Positions 24,278 through 31,691 of a stretch of DNA of 64,000 bases are shown here, in pieces. Position numbers and translations under genes: made by a program. Source of the stretch: Clostridiales bacterium. GTDB lineage: Bacteria; Bacillota; Clostridia; Oscillospirales; CAG-272. The notes under the pieces are model-generated. The model was not told where the DNA came from and made no database searches. It saw nothing but the letters and a program-made list of their open reading frames with translations. The stretch is from NCBI GenBank assembly GCA_022800625.1, contig JAAWQR010000003.1, positions 31,258-95,257 on the forward strand, read 5' to 3'. Every line of letters starts with the position of its first letter. The stretch's first letter is position 1.

Positions 24278-26988
24278 CAGTCAATCACATTCTTCAGTGT
24301 TGCCGCCTTGTTTACAACTGCAAACTCATCACCGTTTACAAAATGCTCTACAATACCAAGTGCGTCGAAGGTATTGAGTCTTGAGTCTGCATTGACATTC
24401 ATCGAAAGGATCTCATTGTCGCTCGGCGTGTCTGCTTTTCTGAGCCACAGATCAACAGCCGCCAACGCATCCTGCGCATTTACGATGCCATCGCCGTTAG
24501 AGTCGCCAAAGGTGATCGAATCGGCCGTATTATCGGAAACGGTGTAATTGCCCGGCTTTGTGAATACAGAAAGATCGGAAGAGTCAGACATGCATACATA
24601 AGTAGAAACACCGGTTTTAGCGGAGAGCGAAGCGCTATAACGCAGGGAAATGCTGCTTGTTCCATCATTGAACATGATTTTTGCGCCATCATTTACCCCT
24701 GTTACGGCAATGGCAATCGCTGTCCTGGAAGATGAAATCAGATCCACATCGTCTCCGGTATACAATACCATAGCGGTATAGGAAATACCTTTGACAATTT
24801 TCACGGTATCCGACGCTTTTGTGATATCAACAATCGTCATGGACTCTGCATTGTCAGACTGAGAATTCTTTTTAAGTGACATTCCTGTAACCCCAACAGA
24901 AAGGCTGTCTGTGACTGCGGTATTTATGTCACTTCTCAGTTCAAAACCAATGACAAGAAATTCTGCCGGGTAGCTGCTTCCGCTGATTGCAATATCGTTT
25001 CCGTTTTTCGGATCAAAATATACGATACGGAGCTTTCCGGTCGATTCTTCGAGGTTATAGCTCAACTGTCCGCCGCTGACACGGCCGCCCGCCGTAACGC
25101 CTGTAACAGACAGTTCAGAAGGAACAGAGACAATGCAGTCCATAAGTTTATATCCTGCCTCTGCATCCCACGCAGTCAGATCAATAACTGCATTAAAAGA
25201 AGTTCCGGCAGTGTTTTCGATTTTTTCGGGCAAAGAAAGCGTTGCAGTAATGTCCTCTGAAGTCGGAAGCTGTGCGGTAACATCGGTCATATCATATAGA
25301 ACGTTTTTATTATTCAGGAATCGATCGTATGCGGCGAGCGCATAGGCTGCCTGATCGGTTGCCATCGCATTACTCTCACCGTCCATGGTATGACGGAATG
25401 CAGCATCTTTTTCGCAGTAAAATTCAAGAATGGCGTCTACGGCAGAATGACCGTTTTTCACAAACCGGAAGTCGGTATCGGGATTGACCCCCCATGCAGT
25501 GCAGGCGACAATGACCTGCGCAATGCTCTCGGAGTTGATAGAACCCCATGAAGAGTAACCGCCGTTATCTTTCTGCATGGCGGAAAGGCACTCAAATCCT
25601 TTTTCTGCCGCTTCACTGACGGCTGCCTGTCCACGGTAATTGTAGAGTGCCTGTAAAGTCATAGCCGTGATATCCGGGTCTGCCGCCGTTCCGCTGAGCG
25701 CCCAGCCGCCGTCTGCAAGCTGTTTACTCAAAATATAATCTACACATTGCTGACGAATGGTCGTATCTGTTGTCTGATAGTTCTGCGTATCTAGAGCAAT
25801 CAGCGCAAAAATCGGGCCGTTGATTCCTTGCTTTGTGATCCATGAGAAATCGTCAAAGGGTGTAATCAAATTCACACCGCCCACATTGGCAGGGTCTTTC
25901 CCAATGGAAGCAAGCGCAAGAATCAATCTTGAGTTTTCTGTAGATTTTACTTTATGTAAGGCTCCGTCCATATTCACGGAAGCTGCCTTTGTCTGTACGG
26001 TTTCTACAATACGGTCGTAGTACTCTGCGAAATATGGGGAATCGATTTCATAATAGCCACCGCGGGCAAGAGAAAGAACTGTCCATTCACCGGCAGTCGT
26101 ACCGAACACAGGCTCGGGAATCGATACGGCTAACTGTGCCAGCGTTGCGTTCAGAATCTCTTTTACATCTCTTGCCGTTTCGCCCGCACTGCCGCCGTTT
26201 AACGAAGCTTCCATGGCGTCAACCTCTGCCTGTGTCGCAGTTAGATTCTCCATAACCTTAAGAGCGGCGGCTTTGGCGGCAGTGTTATTGCTGTTTGCGT
26301 ATGCCGTATAAAGCTTGTCTTTGTTTGCGTGTGTATAAAAGGCAGGCATACCCCAGCCTGAATCAAAACCGAGATCAGCACCGTATCCCCAAAGGGTAAA
26401 CTGCCAGCGAATCACATAGGTGTTGCCGTAATCCTGATAATTTTCAGTGCCGATATAATCTTCCAGTCCGAATTGCGAGCATCCGACGGGAATCATCAAA
26501 TCATTGACGGTGATCATCCAACCTGCCATGAAGGAGTAGTCGAACTCTCCAAGCGCATCGTCATTGTTCCCGTCATGGTCGTCGTCTCCGGGGCCGCCGT
26601 TTTCCGTTATGATGGCGGGAATTTTGGTATAGCCTTTATCAATACCGGTAATGCTTGAAATGTAGGCACTGGTTTCCCAATCTCCGGTAATAAAATACGC
26701 AAGGTTATTATCAATCAGCATTGCGAGAGTCGCCATTCCTGCTGTCAGATCACTTTCAGAATAAGGGCCGTAGCCTTCTTTTGCTAAAAGAGCATTGATT
26801 TCGTCCAAAGTGTAGGATTTCGGTTCTACATACATTCCTTGTCCGAGAGTCAGACCTTCGATAGAAATAACAACATTGAATTCATTTGATTTATCAGCCG
26901 CAAATGTCGTAAATGCACCAAACGGCAGCATAGACAGCACCATGATAATGCTAAGCAGCCCGGCAATAAGTCGATTTGTTTTTCTCAT
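24277..26988 (-). CDS. Secreted transcobalamin-like alpha/alpha-toroid protein with dockerin
   Basis: A 903-residue exported protein. A signal peptide (1-~31) precedes a DUF4430-like beta domain (~35-210, with MAGWMITVNDLMIPVG). An alpha/alpha-toroid of prenyltransferase/squalene-cyclase type follows (~265-575, with QQCVDYILSKQLADGGWAL and CLSAMQKDNGGYSSWG). A cohesin-like beta sandwich (~590-760) precedes a C-terminal dockerin whose two Ca-binding repeats begin GDSNGDGIVNAQDAL and NVNADSRLNTFDAL. Toroid plus beta domain is the architecture of intrinsic factor and transcobalamin. AGGAGG precedes the ATG, and a cobalamin riboswitch leads the operon. Confidence 0.82.
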   Translation of the reverse strand: MRKTNRLIAGLLSIIMVLSMLPFGAFTTFAADKSNEFNVVISIEGLTLGQGMYVEPKSYTLDEINALLAKEGYGPYSESDLTAGMATLAMLIDNNLAYFITGDWETSAYISSITGIDKGYTKIPAIITENGGPGDDDHDGNNDDALGEFDYSFMAGWMITVNDLMIPVGCSQFGLEDYIGTENYQDYGNTYVIRWQFTLWGYGADLGFDSGWGMPAFYTHANKDKLYTAYANSNNTAAKAAALKVMENLTATQAEVDAMEASLNGGSAGETARDVKEILNATLAQLAVSIPEPVFGTTAGEWTVLSLARGGYYEIDSPYFAEYYDRIVETVQTKAASVNMDGALHKVKSTENSRLILALASIGKDPANVGGVNLITPFDDFSWITKQGINGPIFALIALDTQNYQTTDTTIRQQCVDYILSKQLADGGWALSGTAADPDITAMTLQALYNYRGQAAVSEAAEKGFECLSAMQKDNGGYSSWGSINSESIAQVIVACTAWGVNPDTDFRFVKNGHSAVDAILEFYCEKDAAFRHTMDGESNAMATDQAAYALAAYDRFLNNKNVLYDMTDVTAQLPTSEDITATLSLPEKIENTAGTSFNAVIDLTAWDAEAGYKLMDCIVSVPSELSVTGVTAGGRVSGGQLSYNLEESTGKLRIVYFDPKNGNDIAISGSSYPAEFLVIGFELRSDINTAVTDSLSVGVTGMSLKKNSQSDNAESMTIVDITKASDTVKIVKGISYTAMVLYTGDDVDLISSSRTAIAIAVTGVNDGAKIMFNDGTSSISLRYSASLSAKTGVSTYVCMSDSSDLSVFTKPGNYTVSDNTADSITFGDSNGDGIVNAQDALAAVDLWLRKADTPSDNEILSMNVNADSRLNTFDALGIVEHFVNGDEFAVVNKAATLKNVID

Positions 26989-27012
26989 AATAAAATCCTC
27001 CTGATTATTGGT

Positions 27013-27330
27013 TTAACTGTCTTTTTCTTGGTCTTTCGAGGCAGACTCTTTTCGTTTTTTCCGTTCCAGCTTTCGAAGCGCTGTTTCCCGCATTGTTTTA
27101 GCGCCGCCTGAGCGCTTCTTTTTTTTCGGTGCTTCAGGCTTCGCTTCTTTCAGTCCGGCTTTGACCAAAGCACGCGGCCACGGCCCCAAAAAGGCTTTGA
27201 TTCGGGATAGGGTAACAACATCAAAATCATCTTTGTGGGGTAATCTGCCAAGTTCCTTCTGCTTTTCGAGAAGCTTGCTTACCGCCCAAGTCTGCTTCTC
27301 CTCGTCTGACCATTTGGTCATTTCTCCCAT
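27013..27330 (-). CDS. Small basic HNH-associated-repeat-like protein
   Basis: A 105-residue protein, first in the riboswitch-controlled operon. Residues ~15-62 match the pattern of the homing-endonuclease-associated repeat, a small DNA-binding module (GRLPHKDDFDVVTLSRIKAFLGPWPRAL, AGL). The rest is a Lys/Arg-rich tail. There is no nuclease motif. GGGAGGGAT lies upstream of the ATG at 27330. A regulatory role for the B12 operon is possible; the family assignment is by eye. Confidence 0.6.
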   Translation of the reverse strand: MGEMTKWSDEEKQTWAVSKLLEKQKELGRLPHKDDFDVVTLSRIKAFLGPWPRALVKAGLKEAKPEAPKKKKRSGGAKTMRETALRKLERKKRKESASKDQEKDS

Positions 27331-27352
27331 ATGATTTTATCCCTCCCTTCCG

Positions 27353-27393
27353 AATAAAAAGGCTCTTTCCCACAAACTTGAAGGAAAGAGCAC
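27353..27393 (-). terminator. Intrinsic terminator just before the B12 operon
   Basis: A 9-bp stem GCTCTTTCC/GGAAAGAGC (27383-27391 with 27362-27370) is followed by CTTTTTA on the minus strand, only ~30 nt before the first gene. It is the second of two terminators between the riboswitch and the operon. Confidence 0.8.
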
Positions 27394-27435
27394 AACAGAT
27401 TATAAAGCACAACAAAACCACGGTTTTGAAATCAA

Positions 27436-27505
27436 GCAAAAAAATTAAAGAGCGCAGGATTTCAAAGCCGACAATATGTCGCTTGATAATCGGTTGCACT
27501 CTTCT
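27436..27505 (-). terminator. Riboswitch expression-platform terminator
   Basis: On the minus strand AAGAGTGCA (27503-27495) pairs with TGCGCTCTT (27456-27448) including one G-U pair, followed by TAATTTTTTT. It lies about 35 nt downstream of the conserved B12 box, as expected for a transcription-terminating riboswitch. Confidence 0.78.
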
Positions 27506-27529
27506 CGCCCAATCATGGTAAACCTTTTT

Positions 27530-27700
27530 TGAAAATACGGCAGGTATCCTGACTTATGATAAGCGGCATTAAAAAACAATACCGCAAAAGAGCAGCCTTC
27601 TCAGGAGTGAAATCTCCCAATGACACCATGCTCTTCATTTCGTCAAATACAGTAATGGCGGTTGTTCCGGATTCGAACCGGATTCCCTTTTTCATCTACT
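27530..27700 (-). promoter_or_regulatory. Cobalamin (B12) riboswitch
   Basis: Read on the minus strand, the leader contains the conserved 5' block AAAAAGGGAATCCGG, then AATCCGGAAC and CCGCCATTACTGTA (about 27694-27645). After a variable arm it ends with the B12 box AAGTCAGGATACCTGCCG (27556-27539). These are the signature elements of the adenosylcobalamin riboswitch class in the right order and spacing. Ligand binding should favour the terminator at 27436-27505 and switch the operon off. Confidence 0.92.
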
Positions 27701-27763
27701 CAGCTAACAACTTTTCAAACCGTATTTTCTTTATCAATATTCAATTTCAAGTATATATAAATT

Positions 27764-27792
27764 ATTATATCTGATTTTTTTGATTTTGTCAA
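27764..27792 (-). promoter_or_regulatory. Consensus sigma-A promoter of the B12 operon
   Basis: A perfect -35 TTGACA (27787-27792) and -10 TATAAT (27764-27769) are separated by 17 nt on the minus strand, about 65 nt before the riboswitch. Confidence 0.88.
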
Positions 27793-28086
27793 GCGAGTTA
27801 GCCGGCGGTGAGCAAAAAAACTCTTTATAAATATTTTTATATTCTGTAGTATAAACAACGACACGGCAGAAAGCGAATAAGGTAATGCGTAATATTTGAC
27901 TATAATGCGATGAAATTTATATTTTTGTGTATACTACAAATCTCTGTTGGCGTTTATTGTCATTCTTTCTGCTGTATCTTTTACAGTGGGTAGTTCACCT
28001 TCACCTGCCATCATGACAGGTACCACCTGCCACCGAGTGGATATAGTTATCCCTTGGCGGCAGGTGTGTTTTTTGCTCTGTCGCTA
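27793..28086. other. Intergenic region with repeated CACCTGCC elements
   Basis: No gene in about 290 bases. CACCTGCCA occurs at 28002-28010 and 28024-28032, and its inverse GGCAGGTG at 28059-28066, followed by TGTTTTTTG on the + strand. The last two form a hairpin that may terminate transcription. A 9-bp inverted pair TGTAGTATA/TATACTACA lies near 27844 and 27933. Either regulator binding sites or structured RNA ends could explain these. Confidence 0.4.
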
Positions 28087-28341
28087 TCATTGAATTTTGT
28101 AAAGCAGGCTGCTTTTGCCGCCTCTTGTGCGGTATCGCTGTTCGGTTTCAAGCAGTCCGGCTTTTCGAAGATCCCGCAAGGCACGGCGAACGGTAGACTG
28201 CGACAGCTTCAGTTCTGCCGCTATGGTCGGGATCGCAGGCCAACATTCACCGTCCTTGTTTGCTCTGTAGGAAAGATAAATATAAACAGATACTGCACGG
28301 TGAGGCAGCTCCATGCGGTATAAAAAATCAAGCCTGCCCAT
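28087..28341 (-). CDS. Small winged helix-turn-helix protein
   Basis: An 84-residue HTH_36-type DNA-binding protein. CWPAIPTIAAELKLSQSTVRRALRDLRKAGLLETEQR is the helix-turn-helix and wing. Such proteins resemble the DNA-binding part of plasmid and phage replication initiators. The start overlaps the last codons of the coupling-protein gene, so it is co-translated with the conjugation operon. It may regulate transfer or take part in element replication. Confidence 0.78.
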   Translation of the reverse strand: MGRLDFLYRMELPHRAVSVYIYLSYRANKDGECWPAIPTIAAELKLSQSTVRRALRDLRKAGLLETEQRYRTRGGKSSLLYKIQ

Positions 28342-30292
28342 CAGATTTCACCTCCTGCGGCTGTGGCATATTCTGAGGTTTCCTTCGGCTCGGAGGGACG
28401 GATTGCAATGCAGTACCGCCGCCGTTATTTTTCTCCTTCGGTTTATTCGGAGGTGTCTGCTGTGGCTCATGGCTTTGGCTTTCTGCCTGATTTACGCCTC
28501 CTGCGGATTCACTGTCCGCAGGAGGTTCTTCCTTGATCAGCAATTCGGGATGGTATTTCTGTACGATGCCGTCCATGATCTCCTTTTTCTCAGCATACAC
28601 GACTTCACGGCCGCCGTTGTCCTCTACGGTGTATGGCTTATCTTTGTTGAATTCAATACCCCATTTGAAGAACAGCTTCAGCTTCACTTTCACGGGATGG
28701 GATCCTGTTTTCATGACAACAAACTGTCCCTTTGGCATGGATTTCAGTTCATCCGGTGTCATGAGCGGCCGTTCTATCATTTGCAAGGATTGAGAGGGAT
28801 CGTTTTTGGATCGGCTTACAGATCCGCTCATGACGGTTCGGCTGCCAAGCGCTTTGGAGAGAACTTCTGCCGAGCTGCTGTTGGGAGCGAAACCGCCGAA
28901 CAGCGTGATCTGCGTATTGTCTACAATGATCTCTGCTCCTTCCTTGCCGTAGTTCTTATCAAGTTGCGAGAATGACTGGATGATTGGTACGATCTGCAAG
29001 CGACGGGAACGGGATGCCGAGAACATCATCTCGGCAGACTCAATCTTAGGCAAAGTGCCAAACTCGTCACAGAAGAATACGCAGCGGTTCTTCAGCTTGC
29101 CGCCGTTCTCATCAGCAACCGCAAGGATTTCACGGTATAGCTGTTGAATAATCAGTGAGATCATGAAGAAGGTATTGGGATTTTCCTCCGGCATGATTAC
29201 GAATATAGCGGACTTCTCGTTGCAGAACTTTTCGGCGTCGATCTCGGTATCAAAGCAGAGGAGTTGTTCAAGCTCCGAATCGAGGAAAGCATTTAATCGT
29301 GACAGCGCCGTACTCATAACGCTTGCCATACTCTGCTCGGAGTTATTCAGCGCAGCTCCCGCAAACCATTTCGCCTTATGGTCATTCGGCAGCATTTCCA
29401 TGAGCTGCTGAAACTGACTTTTGCCTTTCTTATTGGACGGCGCAAGCAACTCTTGGATGATTTTGAACACCGACACGATGTGCCGTTTCTTTGGCTCACA
29501 AAACTCTGCCACAAGCAGAATCGTTGCCGTGAGCAAGCCCTCGGCGGCATCGTAGAAATAGGAGTTCTGCCCGAAACTCGCCGCATCCATTCCCGACAGG
29601 ATGATGGTTTTTGAGATAATCTTTGCATACTTTTCAGCTTTGGCTTTATAAATGAGCAGCTTCTCCGATTGATACAGATCCATATACTTGTTCACAAGGT
29701 GGAGCAAATTATTACCGTTGCTTCGGGTTGGATTTCGCAGATCAATGACCGATACATGGTATCCGTACTGCTTTGCTATATTGCCGTAATTACGCATGAC
29801 ATCGCCCTTTGTGTCGGTTGATAAAAAGGACATCCCCGATGCACAGGCATACTCAATGCAAGGATACAGCCAATAGGCCGTCTTGCCGACACCTGCCGCA
29901 CCGATCATCAGCACATGGACATCTCCCGTATCCACAAGCGCCGTTGTGCCGAACTTGTTGCCGCTGCAGCCGACGACGATTCCTTGTGGCAGAGCTTCCT
30001 CAGTCGGTTCATTCTTTTTCTTTCTGAATAGTTTCTTTTTTACAAAGCAAGCGGCTGTCGGTATGTGACCGCTTTCGGCTTGCTTGCGCCATTTATTCGG
30101 AGTAAACGGAATATGCCGATAGGTTTTTCGTATTTCCGATTTGGTTGCCCAACGCGCCGTACCGTGCTGACCGTCACCGACCGTTTTGCTTTTGATACTG
30201 TTTAGGTTATAGATGTGTGCGACAACCGTAATGCCGCCGAGAACACAGAACATCACGGCGGCAACCAATACTAAAGTACCAATGCCTGACAC
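28328..30292 (-). CDS. VirD4/TraG-type type IV coupling protein
   Basis: A 654-residue T4SS coupling ATPase. An N-terminal membrane helix (~4-28) precedes Walker A GAAGVGKTAY (~135), Walker B CVFFCDEFGTLP (~405) and the family block RSRRLQIVPIIQSFSQLDK. The C-terminal ~80 residues are a Pro/Gln/Glu-rich tail. It brings the relaxase-DNA complex, and any protein substrates, to the secretion channel. The start is GTG at 30292 behind GGAAGGTG, overlapping the toprim gene. Confidence 0.9.
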   Translation of the reverse strand: MSGIGTLVLVAAVMFCVLGGITVVAHIYNLNSIKSKTVGDGQHGTARWATKSEIRKTYRHIPFTPNKWRKQAESGHIPTAACFVKKKLFRKKKNEPTEEALPQGIVVGCSGNKFGTTALVDTGDVHVLMIGAAGVGKTAYWLYPCIEYACASGMSFLSTDTKGDVMRNYGNIAKQYGYHVSVIDLRNPTRSNGNNLLHLVNKYMDLYQSEKLLIYKAKAEKYAKIISKTIILSGMDAASFGQNSYFYDAAEGLLTATILLVAEFCEPKKRHIVSVFKIIQELLAPSNKKGKSQFQQLMEMLPNDHKAKWFAGAALNNSEQSMASVMSTALSRLNAFLDSELEQLLCFDTEIDAEKFCNEKSAIFVIMPEENPNTFFMISLIIQQLYREILAVADENGGKLKNRCVFFCDEFGTLPKIESAEMMFSASRSRRLQIVPIIQSFSQLDKNYGKEGAEIIVDNTQITLFGGFAPNSSSAEVLSKALGSRTVMSGSVSRSKNDPSQSLQMIERPLMTPDELKSMPKGQFVVMKTGSHPVKVKLKLFFKWGIEFNKDKPYTVEDNGGREVVYAEKKEIMDGIVQKYHPELLIKEEPPADSESAGGVNQAESQSHEPQQTPPNKPKEKNNGGGTALQSVPPSRRKPQNMPQPQEVKSDGQA

Positions 30293-31236
30293 GGTTCTTC
30301 ACCTTCCTTTTCATCTTCATTGGGAAAAGAAAAATCCGCACGAAAGTGCGGACAATTGCCTCCGGCGGCTCGCCGGTCCTCGTTCCAATCTTTACGGATC
30401 GGCACGAGGATTTGTGTTTGTATTCCTTTTTCGGAGAGTTTATCTGCTATTCTCTTGTTGGCTTTTTGCCCGGCGTCATCGTTATCCATGCACAGGCAGA
30501 CGGTATGGATATTCGGATTATCTTTGAGCATCTGCCACATCACACGGTCTGAAACACCGCAGCAGGCGGCGTAATTATGATTTCGCCATCCGTTCTTGTT
30601 CATAGATATGAAACTCAGCATATCTATCGGTGCTTCGAAAAGATAGAGCCTATCGCCCTTACCGTTCCAATGGAAACTGTATTCGGGAATACAACTATCA
30701 ATATTTCCTTTGAAAGTGCTTGCCTGTCCAGTGCCGCGCTTGTGTGCGTGACGGGCGATACTATCCGCATCGTAGCCCACAAATACGGCGTTGTGATAGT
30801 CTGCCGATTCGTAGATCATTCCTGCTTTCACAAAAGCTGTCAGCACCTCGCTGTCGATCCCTCGGTGCTTCACAAGGTAGGCATAGACTCGGCGCATCGT
30901 ATCGTTCTTCGGCGGCAGCTTAAACGGTTTTACTTCCTTCACAATAGGCGGGGATGTTATGAGTGTACCTCCGCTGCCGCCGAGCAGGTATTCCATTGCT
31001 TCGGGGTAGTCTTTATTGTAAAATCTTCGGACAAAGTCAATAGCGTCGCCGCCGACTTCTTCGTATTGGTGATACCACAGATTTCCTCTGACAGTGACCT
31101 TCTGCGAGCCGTCTCGCCACTCAAATTCTTTGCCGGAGCGTTTGAGTGTTTCACCTTGCGATCTCAGCAAAGACACAAGGTCGGTTTGACGAGCCTGTTC
31201 TTTTTGCTCGTCTGTAAAATGAATATAGGTTGACAT
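30271..31236 (-). CDS. DUF3991/TOPRIM domain protein
   Basis: A 321-residue protein beginning at the ATG at 31236 after GAAAGGAAT. A DUF3991-type N-terminal region (LVSLLRSQGETLKRSGKEFEWRDGSQ) precedes a TOPRIM_2 domain with the catalytic Glu in LYLFEAPIDMLSF and the DxD pattern in CLCMDNDDAGQKA. The family is common on Firmicutes conjugative elements and is primase-like, probably helping second-strand synthesis or replication of transferred DNA. Its 3' end overlaps the coupling protein gene. Confidence 0.83.
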   Translation of the reverse strand: MSTYIHFTDEQKEQARQTDLVSLLRSQGETLKRSGKEFEWRDGSQKVTVRGNLWYHQYEEVGGDAIDFVRRFYNKDYPEAMEYLLGGSGGTLITSPPIVKEVKPFKLPPKNDTMRRVYAYLVKHRGIDSEVLTAFVKAGMIYESADYHNAVFVGYDADSIARHAHKRGTGQASTFKGNIDSCIPEYSFHWNGKGDRLYLFEAPIDMLSFISMNKNGWRNHNYAACCGVSDRVMWQMLKDNPNIHTVCLCMDNDDAGQKANKRIADKLSEKGIQTQILVPIRKDWNEDRRAAGGNCPHFRADFSFPNEDEKEGEEPCQALVL

Positions 31237-31315
31237 AGAGATTCCTTTCGTTAAACAGAGAAAAGGACAACGGCGCATTTCTGTACTGTTGTCCTTTCAT
31301 TTTTGTTTGGAAGTG

Positions 31316-31600
31316 TTATTGTATTTCTCCAGGCAATTCTGTGGTCATTACAGCGATGATCAGTCTTACGCCGAGACAAAATCCGGTTTTGAAACCTGCA
31401 AGCTCCGTAAGTGTATTCATCTCCGTATTGTTTTCGCAAATTGTCGTAAACAATTTTTTCTGTGTTTCCGTTAATCCTTCCATCATGTTCGCTTGATTTT
31501 TGACAGCTAACTTCGCAAGAGCCGCGTATTCGCCTCCGCGTTTAACATCCTTTTCATGCGGATCAATATTCCCGTAGTATAGTTCTTCCAGAATATCCAT
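31316..31600 (-). CDS. DUF6809-like small ICE protein
   Basis: A 94-residue protein starting at the ATG at 31600 after GAAAGGTGG. The helical N-terminus begins MDILEELYYGNIDPHEK, followed by KKLFTTICENNTEMNTL and a hydrophobic stretch (FCLGVRLIIAVM). Similar proteins occur at this position, between relaxase and toprim genes, on related elements; the DUF6809 label is from memory. Function unknown. Confidence 0.65.
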   Translation of the reverse strand: MDILEELYYGNIDPHEKDVKRGGEYAALAKLAVKNQANMMEGLTETQKKLFTTICENNTEMNTLTELAGFKTGFCLGVRLIIAVMTTELPGEIQ

Positions 31601-31691
31601 GTATCGCACCACCTTTCTGCACCACAAACAGATACCACAATTTTTTTCGGAAGACCAGCGACCTATTGAACAGTTCACAAAGAGTTATCAT

